Source: Sycobia sp. Sy_11
Lineage: Eukaryota; Arthropoda; Insecta; Hymenoptera; Epichrysomallidae
Assembly (NCBI GenBank): GCA_018907035.1
Contig: JACCIC010000121.1
Location: 891,001 to 955,000, forward strand
DNA: 64,000 nucleotides
Direction of reading: 5' to 3'
Shown here: one piece after another, positions 8,607 through 19,190 of the stretch
Layout: each line of letters starts with the position of its first letter
Position numbering within the stretch: position 1 is the first letter of the stretch
Notes under the pieces: model-generated
The model's database searches: none
Seen by the model: the letters and a program-made list of their open reading frames with translations, nothing else
Told to the model about the DNA's origin: nothing
Translations under genes and position numbers: made by a program

Positions 8607-10457
8607 TCATCTGTTTAAGTTCATCGTGCCAGCTCGCAAAAATTCTTCACTCCTCCTGTCTTCTGCCAATGATAAGGGACAGAGCCGTGCAATATGCCGT
8701 CGTAATACTGTTGTCGCCGTTTTCAGTGTAACAACTTGTACTAATCCGTCAGGTCCAGGATGTGTTTCCAATATTCTGCCTAAAGGCCATTTCGATGGGG
8801 GATACCGATCATCCCTCACAAGCACAATTTGACCAACTGCGAAATTCTCGGTCGGGTCCCTCCATTTACTTCGCTCCTGTAAATAAGTCAAGTATTCTAA
8901 CGACCAGCGTTTCCAGAATTGCGTTCTAATTCGCTGCATCAACTGAAATCGATTGAGTCGGTTCTGAGGCAATGTTGGCAAATCTTCATTTGGAATTACA
9001 CATAAAGCATCCCCGATGAGAAAATGTACTGGTGTTAAAACGTTTAGATCGTCCGTATCAGAGCTCATTGGACACATTGGCCTAGAATTAAGACAGGCTT
9101 CAATCTCTGCCAATACAGTTGTAAACTCTTCAAATGTAAGTGTGTTGTTTCCGAGGACCCTTTTTAAGTGGTGCTTTACTGATTTTACTCCCGCTTCCCA
9201 CAGGCCGCCATAATGTGGAGTATTGGGTGGAATAAAATTCCATTCAGTACCGTCATTGGCGAGTAGTGCAGCAGTCTCCTTATAAAATTCAGACGCATTG
9301 GTGAACATAGAACAAAGTTCTTTATCAGATCCGTGAAATGTTGTAGCGTTGTCGCTATATAAGTGCCGACAAATTCCGCGTCTGCTTATGAAACGACGAT
9401 AAGCTGCGATGAAACAGTCTGTTGAGAGATCGCTGACAAGCTCCAAATGTATAGTGCGGCTAGCAAAGCAAATAAATAAGACTATGTAACCCTTATAGGC
9501 TCGATGTCCGCGGCCTTTTGATGTACGTATTAAAAACGGCCCTACATAATCTAGTCCCGAAGTTGCGAAAGGACGGGCAGGTGTTACCCGTGCGGCAGGC
9601 AGCTCGCCCATAAGTTGATGTGCTAAACGTGACTTTACGCGCTGGCACGTTACACAATTCCGAATTTCGGTTTTTATTAACCTAGTTTTTCCTAAAATCC
9701 AAACATTTTGTTGTAAAAAACTACTTGTTAAGGTGGGTCCACCATGTAATGATGCGAAATGAGCATGTCGGACAAATAATCGGCTTAAAGCGCATCGATG
9801 CGGTAAAATAGGCGGGTGTTTAGTATTATGCATGAAATAAGAATTTGAGAGACGTCCTCCAACGCGTAAGATGTTATCTTTTTCATCTACAAATGGATGC
9901 AGCTTACACAGTGAATTACCTTTACGCAATGCCTTCCCATTTTTTAAAAGTGTGATTTCGGATGCAAAAGCATATGATTGAGCGAGCTTAATAATTCTTA
10001 CACGTGCATCAAAATGTTCAAAGGCGGTAAGAAACAGTGGCAATTGATTTAAACCATTTTTACGATTACGAAGATTGCGTAATGGTCGCAAACAATAAGC
10101 AATAACGCGAATTAGTCTGGTTAACGAGGAGAATCTAGAAAATAATTCTACCTCTTTACACATATGGACATGTAGTGTTCGTACCGGTGTCGGAAGCTTA
10201 AGAAAGTTCTCACCTGGCTGCGAGAGCCAAGTTGGACCATGCCACCACAGATCATTATCGGCCAATTTTGCTGGTGTGCAGCCACGTGTGGCTAAGTCAG
10301 CTGGATTCTCCTTTGTGGATATATACCTCCATGTAGCTGAAGGTAATTCAGTTTGAATCAATGATACTCTATTTGCCACAAAGGTCTTCCAGTGACAGGG
10401 ATGTTTTTGAAGCCATGCGAGAACAATCTGACTATCACACCATGCAGTCACCGGCAT
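8607..10457 (-). CDS. BEL/Pao RNase H end and integrase
   Basis: 616 residues. The first part (PVTAWCDSQIVLAWLQ) completes RNase H. The zinc site is HAHFASLHGG (His about 231 and 238) with CVTC (about 268-271). The integrase core has Asp near 302 (SGLDYVGPF), Asp near 369 (HLYSDNATTF) and Glu near 421 (GGLWEAGVKS). The C-terminal domain, WKRWSLEYLTYLQERSKW ... GQIVLVRDD, is the DUF5641 domain typical of BEL/Pao. The frame is intact and ends 33 bases before the 3' LTR. The start Met is internal to the polyprotein, not a true initiator. Confidence 0.92.
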   Translation of the reverse strand: MPVTAWCDSQIVLAWLQKHPCHWKTFVANRVSLIQTELPSATWRYISTKENPADLATRGCTPAKLADNDLWWHGPTWLSQPGENFLKLPTPVRTLHVHMCKEVELFSRFSSLTRLIRVIAYCLRPLRNLRNRKNGLNQLPLFLTAFEHFDARVRIIKLAQSYAFASEITLLKNGKALRKGNSLCKLHPFVDEKDNILRVGGRLSNSYFMHNTKHPPILPHRCALSRLFVRHAHFASLHGGPTLTSSFLQQNVWILGKTRLIKTEIRNCVTCQRVKSRLAHQLMGELPAARVTPARPFATSGLDYVGPFLIRTSKGRGHRAYKGYIVLFICFASRTIHLELVSDLSTDCFIAAYRRFISRRGICRHLYSDNATTFHGSDKELCSMFTNASEFYKETAALLANDGTEWNFIPPNTPHYGGLWEAGVKSVKHHLKRVLGNNTLTFEEFTTVLAEIEACLNSRPMCPMSSDTDDLNVLTPVHFLIGDALCVIPNEDLPTLPQNRLNRFQLMQRIRTQFWKRWSLEYLTYLQERSKWRDPTENFAVGQIVLVRDDRYPPSKWPLGRILETHPGPDGLVQVVTLKTATTVLRRHIARLCPLSLAEDRRSEEFLRAGTMNLNR

Positions 10458-10699
10458 TGTTGTAAAGAATTCTAATCTTTTAACATGTTTAATTAATTTT
10501 ACGAGTAGTGCGGCTCCACAAAGTTCTAGATTCGGAATGCTTATTGTTTTACAGGCGCTACCTATGATTTCGATGCCAATAGCGATATATGAGTTCGGTC
10601 GCCCTTTTTTACTCTAATATAAACAACGGCGGCGTAAGCACGAGACGATGCGTCCGCGAAACCATGAATCTGAGCAGAACAGTTTGATTCGGTATGCAG
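10458..10699 (-). pseudogene. BEL/Pao RNase H remnant, frameshifted
   Basis: Between the two large pol frames another frame reads IHGFADASSRAYAAVVYIRV, the start of BEL RNase H with its first Asp. It then hits a stop after LLASKS. A third frame resumes with LELCGAALLVKLIKHV and runs into the integrase ORF. At least two shifts lie within about 240 bases. Confidence 0.8.
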
Positions 10700-12721
10700 T
10701 CATCGATCAATCGATATAATGTTTGGCTCTGCTAGAGATTTACAATATTCGATCCAGTTGTCGCGTATTTCTTTCGGAAGTATTGAATCCCAATCGCATT
10801 TACTTAGCCAGAGATCCTGCATAATAATTTTGGCACTTATAATTATCGGCGACAACCAGCCAAGCGGATCATATAAACGCGCGATCGTTGATAACACAGA
10901 TCGTTTTGTCGGGGCACTCGTCACATTTAAGTGTTTTAATTCAAAACTAAATACATCTTTCTCCGGGTTCCATTTTAGACCTAAGGTTTTTACGGACTCG
11001 TTTTCGTTTATATCTTTTGAAATGTTATTATTCACGTTCCGAAATTGTAATGGTAAAAGTGCATCGTTATTCGCGGCCCATTTATCTAACTGTATCCCCG
11101 CTGAGTTTAAAATGTTAACAAGTTCGTCGCGCTTTTCTATCACAACTGAAAGTTTATCGGCACCCGCAAACATATCATCGACGTAAGTATTTTGTTCGAG
11201 ACATCGAGCGCCGAGAGGATAAACATTTCGTTCGTCATTAGCTAGTTGTAACAATGTGCGTATCGCTAAATACGGAGCACAAGAGGTACCATAAGTCACC
11301 GTATTTAAACGATAGTCTCTAGGAATGTCATTAGGATGAGGCGCCCAAACGATCCTCTGAAAATCTTGATCTTCCGAATGGACCCGTATCTGTCTATACA
11401 TTTTTATAATATCGGCCGTGAATACGTACCGATATTTACGCCAATTCAGTAAAATCAACGAGAGGTCGCGCTGCAGCGCAGGTCCTACGCTCAGAAAATT
11501 ATTCAAAAAATTATTATTGCTCGTGCGTCTAGATGCATCAAAAACTACCCGTATTTTATATTTACCGGCGGATTCTTGCACTACGGCATGGTGAGGCAAA
11601 TACCAACCATTTCTATTGTTTATTTCATTTTTTAGAATAGGCGTCATGTGGCCAAGTCGTTCGTAAGTATCCATAAATTCTTTATAAGCGCGACTTAATC
11701 TTCCATCGCGCGAGAATCTACGATGTGTTTGCGCCAGTGATTTTATTGCCATATGCCGAGTTTCATTGGCTACTTGAGGAATGTCTGATTTTAATGGCAA
11801 TCGTACCGTATATCGCCTGTCCGGACTACGCGTATGCGTTTTAACAAATTTTTGTTCGCAGAATTCCTCTTCTGGTTTTGATCTACTAGTAACCGAGCCT
11901 ACTTCCTCTAAATTCCAGAATTTCTGTAGCTCTATATTTAATTCATCATTCGATATACAATGCATTACTAATTTAGGAGCTTGATAAGAAAGTTCCGCCC
12001 GCCGTAACGCGCTTGCTTGTACTGGACCTGATAAAATCCACCCCAATTCGGTATTTTGAGCTATTACCGTTGAGAATGTATGCAAGCCGGACTTTAGTAC
12101 CTTGCCATATACATCCGCTCCTAAAATAATGTCGATTTTATCAGGTATATGAAATTTTGGATCGGCTAAACTAAAGTTTTGGAGATGACTCATATCATGC
12201 TCAATTGTTTTACGGGCTGGTAATTTAGATGTGAGCCGTGGCAGAGTCAGTGCTTCTATTTCGAGAGAAAAATTTGAATCAGTAATGGATTGTAATGTAA
12301 AATTAACAAGTGCACGAGCAGTGCCAGTTGTGTTGGCTCCTAATCCTGTGAGAGCAATATTTACATGGTGTTTCTTTAGTCCAAGAAGCTGCGCAATAGA
12401 CTCAGTTAAAAACGAGATTTCAGAGCCCTGATCTAATAACGCACGTGCGAATGTTTGTTTCCCATTTGGTCCTATAATAATAACTTGCGCGGTAGCAAGA
12501 AGAACAGAGTTATACGGCCTAGTCACACTAGCGGTGTGCGCGTTCACTCCCGACGATTTTTCTGTATTTTTTATAGTGTCTAATTTATTATCGTGATCGG
12601 AATTAGTTTGATTTAATTGATTGCGTGATTTTGTATTAAAATGTAAGAGTGAATGATGCTTTCCGCTGCATGTAACACATCGCTTAGGTGACGAACAATC
12701 TCGGAATTTATGTGGCCCGAA
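10700..12721 (-). CDS. BEL/Pao protease and reverse transcriptase (partial pol)
   Basis: The frame is open from the codon after the gag TGA to 10700. Numbering from codon 12547, the aspartic protease active site is ARALLDQGSEISFL (Asp about residue 39) with a second protease block DIILGADVYGKVL. RT follows, with GWYLPHHAVV, KIRVVFDASRRTSNNNFLN, FTADIIKMYRQIRV and the catalytic NTYVDDMFAG (about residues 454-457). DUF1758 protease followed by a YVDD RT is characteristic of BEL/Pao. The frame ends inside the RT-RNase H linker, where reading shifts. Confidence 0.92.
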   Translation of the reverse strand, partial: FGPHKFRDCSSPKRCVTCSGKHHSLLHFNTKSRNQLNQTNSDHDNKLDTIKNTEKSSGVNAHTASVTRPYNSVLLATAQVIIIGPNGKQTFARALLDQGSEISFLTESIAQLLGLKKHHVNIALTGLGANTTGTARALVNFTLQSITDSNFSLEIEALTLPRLTSKLPARKTIEHDMSHLQNFSLADPKFHIPDKIDIILGADVYGKVLKSGLHTFSTVIAQNTELGWILSGPVQASALRRAELSYQAPKLVMHCISNDELNIELQKFWNLEEVGSVTSRSKPEEEFCEQKFVKTHTRSPDRRYTVRLPLKSDIPQVANETRHMAIKSLAQTHRRFSRDGRLSRAYKEFMDTYERLGHMTPILKNEINNRNGWYLPHHAVVQESAGKYKIRVVFDASRRTSNNNFLNNFLSVGPALQRDLSLILLNWRKYRYVFTADIIKMYRQIRVHSEDQDFQRIVWAPHPNDIPRDYRLNTVTYGTSCAPYLAIRTLLQLANDERNVYPLGARCLEQNTYVDDMFAGADKLSVVIEKRDELVNILNSAGIQLDKWAANNDALLPLQFRNVNNNISKDINENESVKTLGLKWNPEKDVFSFELKHLNVTSAPTKRSVLSTIARLYDPLGWLSPIIISAKIIMQDLWLSKCDWDSILPKEIRDNWIEYCKSLAEPNIISIDR

Positions 12722-12976
12722 TCAATTAAAACAAAGCTGTAATCGACGTATGTGGGCGCAGCGATCGTACGCAGATTTGGCACGAAACTGTGCGCATTTC
12801 ATAATCTTATGATTTCCGGCACAGAGCGAGCATTTTATATCATTAACAGCATTTTTCTTGGAAATTGTAAAAAACGTGTTACGAGAATTTGTTATTAAAG
12901 GTTTTGGAAACAATGAGGCTCTTTTGTCATTTTTTGAGTTGGACACCATGGTTAATGCTTGTACTCGTTTTTCCAA
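12722..12976 (-). pseudogene. BEL/Pao gag C-terminus with zinc-binding motifs
   Basis: This 84-residue frame holds a Cys/His cluster (CSLCAGNHKIMKCAQF). It ends at a TGA (12722-12724) after RLQLCFN. The same frame reopens at once as FGPHKFRDC, then CVTCSGKHH. The TGA stands exactly where the second Cys of a C-x2-C-x4-H-x4-C knuckle is expected. It is therefore either a point mutation or, less likely, a recoded stop. Confidence 0.8.
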
Positions 12977-13019
12977 AAATTCGGCTAATTCAGAAAATTT
13001 TGGAAAGCTGTCAAATATA

Positions 13020-13906
13020 ATGCAATCATCGTCTACGTTTCCTGCTTTATTTTATCCTTTGAGCTAAGCTCAGATTCCCATAACTTTCGCGTGTCAGAAT
13101 CTAGTTTATTACCAAGTATATAGACCAACCAAATATCCCAGTTTTCAACTGGCATTTTCAAATTTTTTAATTTTTCAACACCCGCATTATACGCTGGCAT
13201 TCGTCGGCGAATTTACGTAATTCTATAGACGATTCCCTTTTTAAACTCGCTAAATTCATAAGAGCATTTAAGTGATTGTAAACAGTTAGCCGCGGATTGT
13301 AAAAACGTGCTTTCAATGATTTCCACGTAGAAATATAATTTGCATTTGTTGTTGCGATATCCCGTACTAAATCTGCTGCCGTACCTTTCAAACAAGATTT
13401 TAAATACTGTAATTTAGTAACATCTGAAAGTCGAGGGGCATTATGTACGAGTGATACAAACAAATCATATCATGAAAGCTCTCCCAATCCTCATAATGAC
13501 CGGAAAAGGTTGGAAGGTCAAGCTTGGGAAGCTTAGCGGGGCGTGGATTGACATCTGATGCATTTTGTTCATCTACTCGACTTCTTAATTCATTTTCGTT
13601 CCTACGTTCGAAGTCGAAAAGCAGAGATAAAAACTCATCGAGGGCATCTTCATATATTGTTTGCATACGAGCAAATACACCTTCGATTATGTAGATATCG
13701 GATGCCGCATCTACTCTCCCGATTATCTCAGCATGCGTTTTCCGAGTTTCGTCCCACACAGTTTTTATCGCGTCGATGCGTGACTGCACGACGTTTTTAC
13801 TAAAAGAGTCACGCGGCCGAACCCTCAACCTTGAGCGAATAAACTCGATCTCGGTTAAGCGAGCACTCTGTATCGCTGTTAATTTTTTCAAAGAATTAGA
13901 TGGCAT
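13020..13906 (-). pseudogene. BEL/Pao gag, N-terminal and middle part
   Basis: The start at 13906 (MPSNSLKKLTAIQSAR) is preferred to the upstream Met at 13951 because family proteins begin close to this motif. The first frame (to about 13463) is helical and ends LPKLDLPTFSGHYEDWESF, the hallmark of the BEL Gag region (DUF1759). A shift then leads to 13463-13167, with DVTKLQYLKSCLKGTAADLV and LKARFYNPRLTVYNHL. A further shift near 13190 leads to MPVENWDIWLVYILGNKLDS, and another break follows near 13020. In active elements this protein forms the particle core. Confidence 0.85.
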
Positions 13907-14157
13907 TGTGAATGTAATAATTACGTTATGTTTACTAAGTTCATAACACAAACAGATGAAAGAAAGAAAGAAACGCGAGTATTCTTATATGTCCGCCTAC
14001 GCTATAAGCCTGAACCGTATTCTTATATGTCCGCCTGCGCTATAAGCCTGAACCCGAATTTATAGTTTTCTGAAAATAATATCTTAATGTATACAAAGAT
14101 AACGGTGGACCCACGAATTGAGCGTCTAACAAGAATTAACTAAGATGACGATATTCG

Positions 14158-14158
<1 letters not shown>

Positions 14159-14195
<37 letters not shown>

Positions 14196-14234
14196 TTGAA
14201 CAAAGCATTGCATAATATAACTATAATAAACGCA

Positions 14235-14290
<56 letters not shown>
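14159..14290. repeat. paired TA microsatellites in BEL leader
   Basis: (TA)n at 14159-14193 and 14241-14290, separated by about 47 bases. Confidence 0.9.
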
Positions 14291-14293
<3 letters not shown>

Positions 14294-14575
14294 AAACGCA
14301 AATAATACTAATTAATTTTAATAATTTTATCGTACATACTAATTGTTACAATAATTTCTAAATATCTATGTAAAATGAAATTTAAATCGAATTTATTAAA
14401 ACAGTTACCTCTACGTAAAATAAATTAAACGTATATTATTTAAAAAAATAAGCATTAAGAAAAAATGATTTAATTAATAATCTAATTCTACCATACACAT
14501 TCGAGAACTCAATATAATATAATGAATCGTTTTATTAATATGCCTTATTTCAAGTCTTATGCCATAAACTTCACT

Positions 14576-14593
14576 TCCTCACCCGGGGCACCA
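14576..14593 (-). promoter_or_regulatory. BEL primer-binding site
   Basis: Two bases inside the 5' LTR the element strand reads TGGTGCCCCGGGTGAGGA. It starts with TGG, the complement of a tRNA CCA end, as expected for priming of minus-strand DNA. I could not assign the tRNA with certainty. Confidence 0.7.
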
Positions 14594-14595
14594 AA

Positions 14596-15427
14596 TGATC
14601 TTTTTGCTTAATTATTTTAGAGGACAAGGTTTGGTGGAATACATAATATTAATTATAATAATAATAATAAGTGAACTCATGACACAATTATGAAATGAAA
14701 CAGTTTAATTAACATAAATCGTTTATTTGTTGAAATACCGGCATAAAAAACCTCCACTTGAAGAGTGGAGGAAAAAGCCAATATTTCCGAATTAGACACA
14801 TACACACTAAATAAATAAAAGGTTAAATTGAATGATCATTCAAATAAATATATATATAGAACTTACTGTCTAACATACGATATGATATGCGTCATAACAA
14901 ATTGAATTGGGTTTTATGCGCAAGCTTCAAACCCCGTCGGGTATGGCCTCGTACCCTGAAGTAGATCTTCTACTTGGAGATCGAAGTCTCTCTCGAGGCG
15001 ACAGGGGCCTATCAGCGAGGAGACACGGCTGTGCTCGGGGCAGATGCCCAGATCGAGACGAGGAGCCGCTGGAAATCACATAATTCCGCAAGCGCCGCTT
15101 AGGGCTAGTTACACTTCAGGGCAGAGCAACACTCGCCTAACGCACAAGATCCATATACGAAAATTAACAACAAAATGCAACTACAATCTTAACTACCAAT
15201 CAGAGTTTCTCTAAACCGTTTATTACGTTACTTAATTGAGGTATCTCACTCGACAAGCGCTCGCAACAGTCTGTCCGCGTCGTTCTAGACGCGTCTTTTT
15301 AGAGGCCTTTCTTTTCGACACTCGACTTACAAATATAAACAATTCTCTCTCTATCTTGATCTTAAACTAAGCTGTATCGAGTATTGTATACATTTCGGCT
15401 GGCTAAAATTGAAACTATATGTAAACA
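14596..15427 (-). repeat. BEL/Pao 5' LTR
   Basis: About 832 bp, matching the 3' LTR but for a few substitutions and one TA-repeat length difference near 14850. It should contain the promoter for the minus-strand transcript. The hairpin is repeated here at 14751-14771. Confidence 0.95.
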
Positions 15428-15432
15428 GCATT
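15428..15432. repeat. BEL target-site duplication, right
   Basis: GCATT immediately after the right LTR, identical to 7739-7743. Confidence 0.9.
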
Positions 15433-16440
15433 ATTTGTTTGTTTGTGACAGAAATACAAAGGTCTAAGTGTTTCGTGTAGTCGGTGATTTTCTTTTACCA
15501 AAAAAATGGAGCAAAGTATTTGCATTAAATTTTGTGTTAAAAATGGAGTTCAGTGCTCTAAAACTCTTGAAATGTTAACAGTTGTATGCGGTGAGTCTAT
15601 TTGGAGTAAAAATAATGTGGGCGAGTAGTACAAGCTGTTTCAAGAAGGCTGACAGGATGTCGAATACGAACCTCGCCCTTGACGTCCTAGCACGTCAACA
15701 ACAGATGAAAACGTTCAAGCAGTGACAGATATTGTGTTAAAAAATCAAAGAATTACTATAAGAAAAGTTGCTAAAAATATTGGCATATCGGTTGGTTCAT
15801 GCAATGCTATTTTTCAAATATTTTGGATATGAGATGTTTGTCAATAAAATTCGTTTCAAAACTGCTTAATATTGATCAAAAGAACCGCCGCATGACCATA
15901 GCTCACTAGATGTTGATTGAAGTCAATGATGATGCTGATTTTCTCAAAAGAGTTATAAATGATAATGAATCGTGGGTACATAGTTATGACGTCGAAACTA
16001 AAGGCGAGTAGTACAAGCTGTTTCAAGAAGGCTGACAGGATGTCGAATACGAACCTCGCCCTTGACGTCCTAGCACGTCAACAACAGATGAAAACGTTCA
16101 AGCAGTGAAAGATATTGTGTTAAAAAATCAAAGAATTACTATCAGAGAAGTTGCTAAAAATATTGGCATATCGGTTGGTTCATGCAATGCTATTTTTCAA
16201 ATATTTTGGATATGAGATGTTTGTCAATAAAATTCGTTTCAAAACTGCTTAATATTGATCAAAAGAACCGCCGCATGACCATAGCTCACTAGATGTTGAT
16301 TGAAGTCAATGATGATGCTGATTTTCTCAAAAGGGTTATAAATGATAATGAATCGTGGGTACATAGTTATGACGTCGAAACTAAAGCCCAATCGTTCCAA
16401 AGGAAGAGCACAGAAAAAACAAGACCGGTAAAAAAAGCAA
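15433..16440 (+). pseudogene. mariner transposase relic with 383-bp tandem duplication
   Basis: From an ATG at 15506 the sequence reads like a mariner transposase N-terminus (MEQSICIKFCVKNG, LEMLTVVCGES). Later pieces are STSTTDENVQAV, RKVAKNIGISVGSCNAIF and NDNESWVHSYDVETKAQS, the last around the first catalytic Asp region. Stops and shifts are frequent. Bases 15621-16003 are repeated at 16004-16386 with only a few differences. The C-terminal half is missing; at 16437 sequence belonging to an inverted-repeat structure begins. Confidence 0.85.
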
Positions 16441-17084
16441 AGACCAGTAATTTTTCGTGTCCATTGTCAATACTAACGTAACTGCCTGGATATACGGATG
16501 CATTGACAAAGCGAGGTTCACGCGTCTACAAATAAAGATTATGTTTCTACGTCTACAACGCCCCTACCCATATTTTTTGCAAGCTACCCCTTTTTATAAC
16601 AGCTCACTCCACTGCAAGAAAATAATGAAGAAAAGGCGGATGTTTTGCTGGTGCGGATAGATTGATCGCAAGCACACACGTGTGTTTTATAAAAACAAAT
16701 CTCCAACTGAATTTTCAAAATGCTACAAAGATTGAAAAATGAATATTTAATAATCACATTTAAAACTGACAAAAATACTGATTGCAAGAAAATTTGAATG
16801 GTAAAAATCAAATGGCTTGGGCTCGAGTTACGTATAAAATCGTAGAAAATAATTATGAAGATATTGCTTAAGCCCTATAAGATCATTTCATCCGATTTTT
16901 ATCAGTCAAATTTCCTGGTAATCAGTATTTTTGCCAGTTTTGAATATGATTATCAAATATCTATTTCTCAATCTTTGCAACCTTTCGACAACTTAGTTCC
17001 ACTTTTGTTTTTATAATACACGCGTGTGTGCTCGCAGTCAGTTCGTGCGCGCCGGCACGCAGCTGCTACGTTTCCTACCCCCTT
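16437..17084. repeat. left arm of long inverted repeat; foldback unit
   Basis: This arm is the imperfect reverse complement of 19700-20214. Inside it, 16660-17040 is itself a foldback. The arm GCAAGCACACACGTGTG at its left is mirrored by CGCGTGTGTGCTCGCAG at its right, with a spacer at about 16816-16895. The outer part (TAACTGCCTGGATATACGGA at 16480) is mirrored near 20155. ORFs at 16584-16811 and 16968-17153 merely translate the repeat. Confidence 0.75.
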
Positions 17085-17289
17085 ATTCGGCCAGCAGTTT
17101 AGATCCTTTCTTAATACTATCTCATAAACAGTTGTAAATTTAATAACAGGCATATAATTTTTGTAATTTACTATTTTTTTAATTTTTTTATAAATTCTTT
17201 TATTTATGAAAAGTTATTTATATATACAGAATGGTAAAAAAAACATAACAAACCCAAAAATAGGCATTGGAAAATAGGCATATAAACAG

Positions 17290-19190
17290 GCGCCACTCTC
17301 GTTACAATAGACTTATAATTAGTTAGATACATAGAGACTTATAGATATTGTTGTCGCGTATTACAATTTGATTACTAATGAAGTGTAGTTTGTTGCACAA
17401 GTGGTGAAGATCCTCGCCTATCCTATTTTTTGAATTATACAGTGCGTACATACTTATTATATAAAGTTTTACATCATATTTTAAATTAATTGCTATGATT
17501 GTAGCTTCTAAATTATTGAACCTAAATTGTTTATAAATAACTTCGTATGGGATATTATTTTTTATTAATATTGCAGTTCAACCTCCTGCATCACTATTTC
17601 TGTCATTCCTGTAGATTTGGTAGTTATTTATTGTTAAGTTGTGTAAATAGTTTAATTTTGTTTCGCTTAAGATTTCTACATCAGGATCATGTTTATCTAA
17701 AAAGAGGTTAAGCGTGAATCTTCTGCTATGGGATATAATGGAGTTTACATTTATTGCTATTATTTTTAGTGTATCTATTTTTTTGTATTTGTTGGGATTT
17801 GTGCTTATTCCTGCCATTATAAATCTATATCTAAATGTGCTGCTAGTAGATCTATTTTTTTAGAGTTTAAACTTACATTCAGCATAAATTCTTGTTTGAA
17901 ATTATCGAATAACGGAGATAGTTCCCTACTGAACTTTGTAGTTAGTTCTACTATTATGGTGTCGATGTTGGGTGCTATGGATTTGTTCTGCTCTATTCTA
18001 TGCTCATGTATTTCAGCAACGATACTTGCTTATGTTCCTGCTGCTGTTGCTCGTCATGGGGAGGGTAGCCTGGCCCAATTGTTTGATATGGGTGGTAGTA
18101 AACTTTTTCTTATGATGCTGTAGGTCGATGCTCTCTTGTTTTTAGCTTGATCCTTATGATGTATTATACTGTTTATTTTTTCTATGTAAACTGGGCATCC
18201 TTTAAAATTTGCTGGATGGCCTTTTGATCTACAGTTTATATACTGTATTTCGCTGTATTCAGTTTTTCAGTTATTGAACACTCACCTGGTTTGTGAACTG
18301 CCAAACACTTGCAACATCTGTAGCTCATACTGCAATTTGATATTTGCTATATGTCCATATCTTTGACAGTTCTTATATTGTGTAATAGAATTTTTTCTTA
18401 GTGTTTCCCATCTCACGATTTGAAACAATATCGCCTTAATATTATATATGGCTTTTGTGTCACTGTTGGCTGAGCACTATACTATTAAATTTTTATGTTT
18501 TCGTTTCTTGTTTTTAGTACACGCACTTTGAGAAATTTCATGTTATTTGTGTTTATTTTTGATAGTTCATCATATAATTTCTTTTCACAGGTGTGTATAT
18601 TCAGGCCTTTTAATATAAAAGTTTTTAGTTTAAATGATTTTGGTGTAAAATGTATAAAATTGGATGTTATTGATACTTAATTTATTCTTCATTTCATTGT
18701 ATCCTATCATGTTTTTAGTTATAATGTTTATTTTATTAGCGTTAATGTATTTTTATCGCGAATTCACTTTTCAGATTGTAACTTTTTAACAATTTAATTA
18801 GTTCAATTGAATTAATATTTTCCACAATTATTGGTAGGGGTCTTACTTCTGTTTTTGCAATATTGGTATTATTTATGCTTAAATCTATGTTTGTATCGGC
18901 ATCATCAGTTTGGCATCTCTTGGCGTGATGGTTCGCCATTAATGCGACGCTATGCTGTCGCGCGTTCCATTATGTAGCTTGATTGCCATGTTGGTTTCCA
19001 AGACCTTGTCTGTGCCGGTGCCTCTCGATGTCGCGCTTGTTGACGCGGTTGTTTATGTTTCTGAAGGGTTGTTGGTTACACTCCTTTCGATTGAATTGTT
19101 TTCATTTTTATTTATTTTCGATTTTTTATTTGAATGATTCACTACCGTAAATTCGTTCAATTTCTTTAGGTTTGTGCGATGCCATTATTT
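17290..19190 (-). pseudogene. Jockey-like non-LTR retrotransposon relic (ORF1 and endonuclease start)
   Basis: ORF1 remnants run from about 19190 (MASHKPKEIERIYG) through 18939-18742 (PLPIIVENINSIELIKLLKS, the usual ORF1 entry motif). They continue to zinc-knuckle-like sequence around 18360-18180 (CRSKGHPANFKGCPVY). ORF2 starts near 17817 with the endonuclease block TLKIIAINVNSIISHSRRF ... DPDVEILSETKLN. This is the APE-type nuclease that nicks target DNA. The nuclease fades near 17290, and no RT is present. The relic is 3'-truncated in its coding content and heavily mutated. Confidence 0.75.

Larger units (their letters stand above)
13952..14595 (-). other. BEL leader with 38-bp tandem repeat and TA tracts
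   Basis: This non-coding leader lies between the 5' LTR and gag. It holds a 38-bp unit repeated twice (13979-14016, 14017-14054, one difference) and TA microsatellites at 14159-14193 and 14241-14290. No ORF of note. Confidence 0.6.
7744..15427 (-). mobile_element. BEL/Pao LTR retrotransposon, structurally complete
   Basis: Two nearly identical LTRs (7744-8573, 14596-15427) start TG and end CA. They are flanked by the 5-bp duplication GCATT at 7739-7743 and 15428-15432. Between them, on the minus strand, lie gag, aspartic protease, RT, RNase H remnants and an integrase with a BEL-type C-terminal domain. A tRNA-like primer site and a purine tract lie beside the expected LTRs. I count about seven substitutions and one 2-bp indel between LTRs (roughly 1%), so insertion was recent. 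Gag is broken several times and the RT-integrase join is shifted, so the copy as given is not autonomous. Confidence 0.95.

Noticed and set aside
13020..13906. Programmed frameshifting in BEL gag
   Set aside because: Several shifts, some near homopolymers, are better explained by decay or sequencing indels than by recoding.
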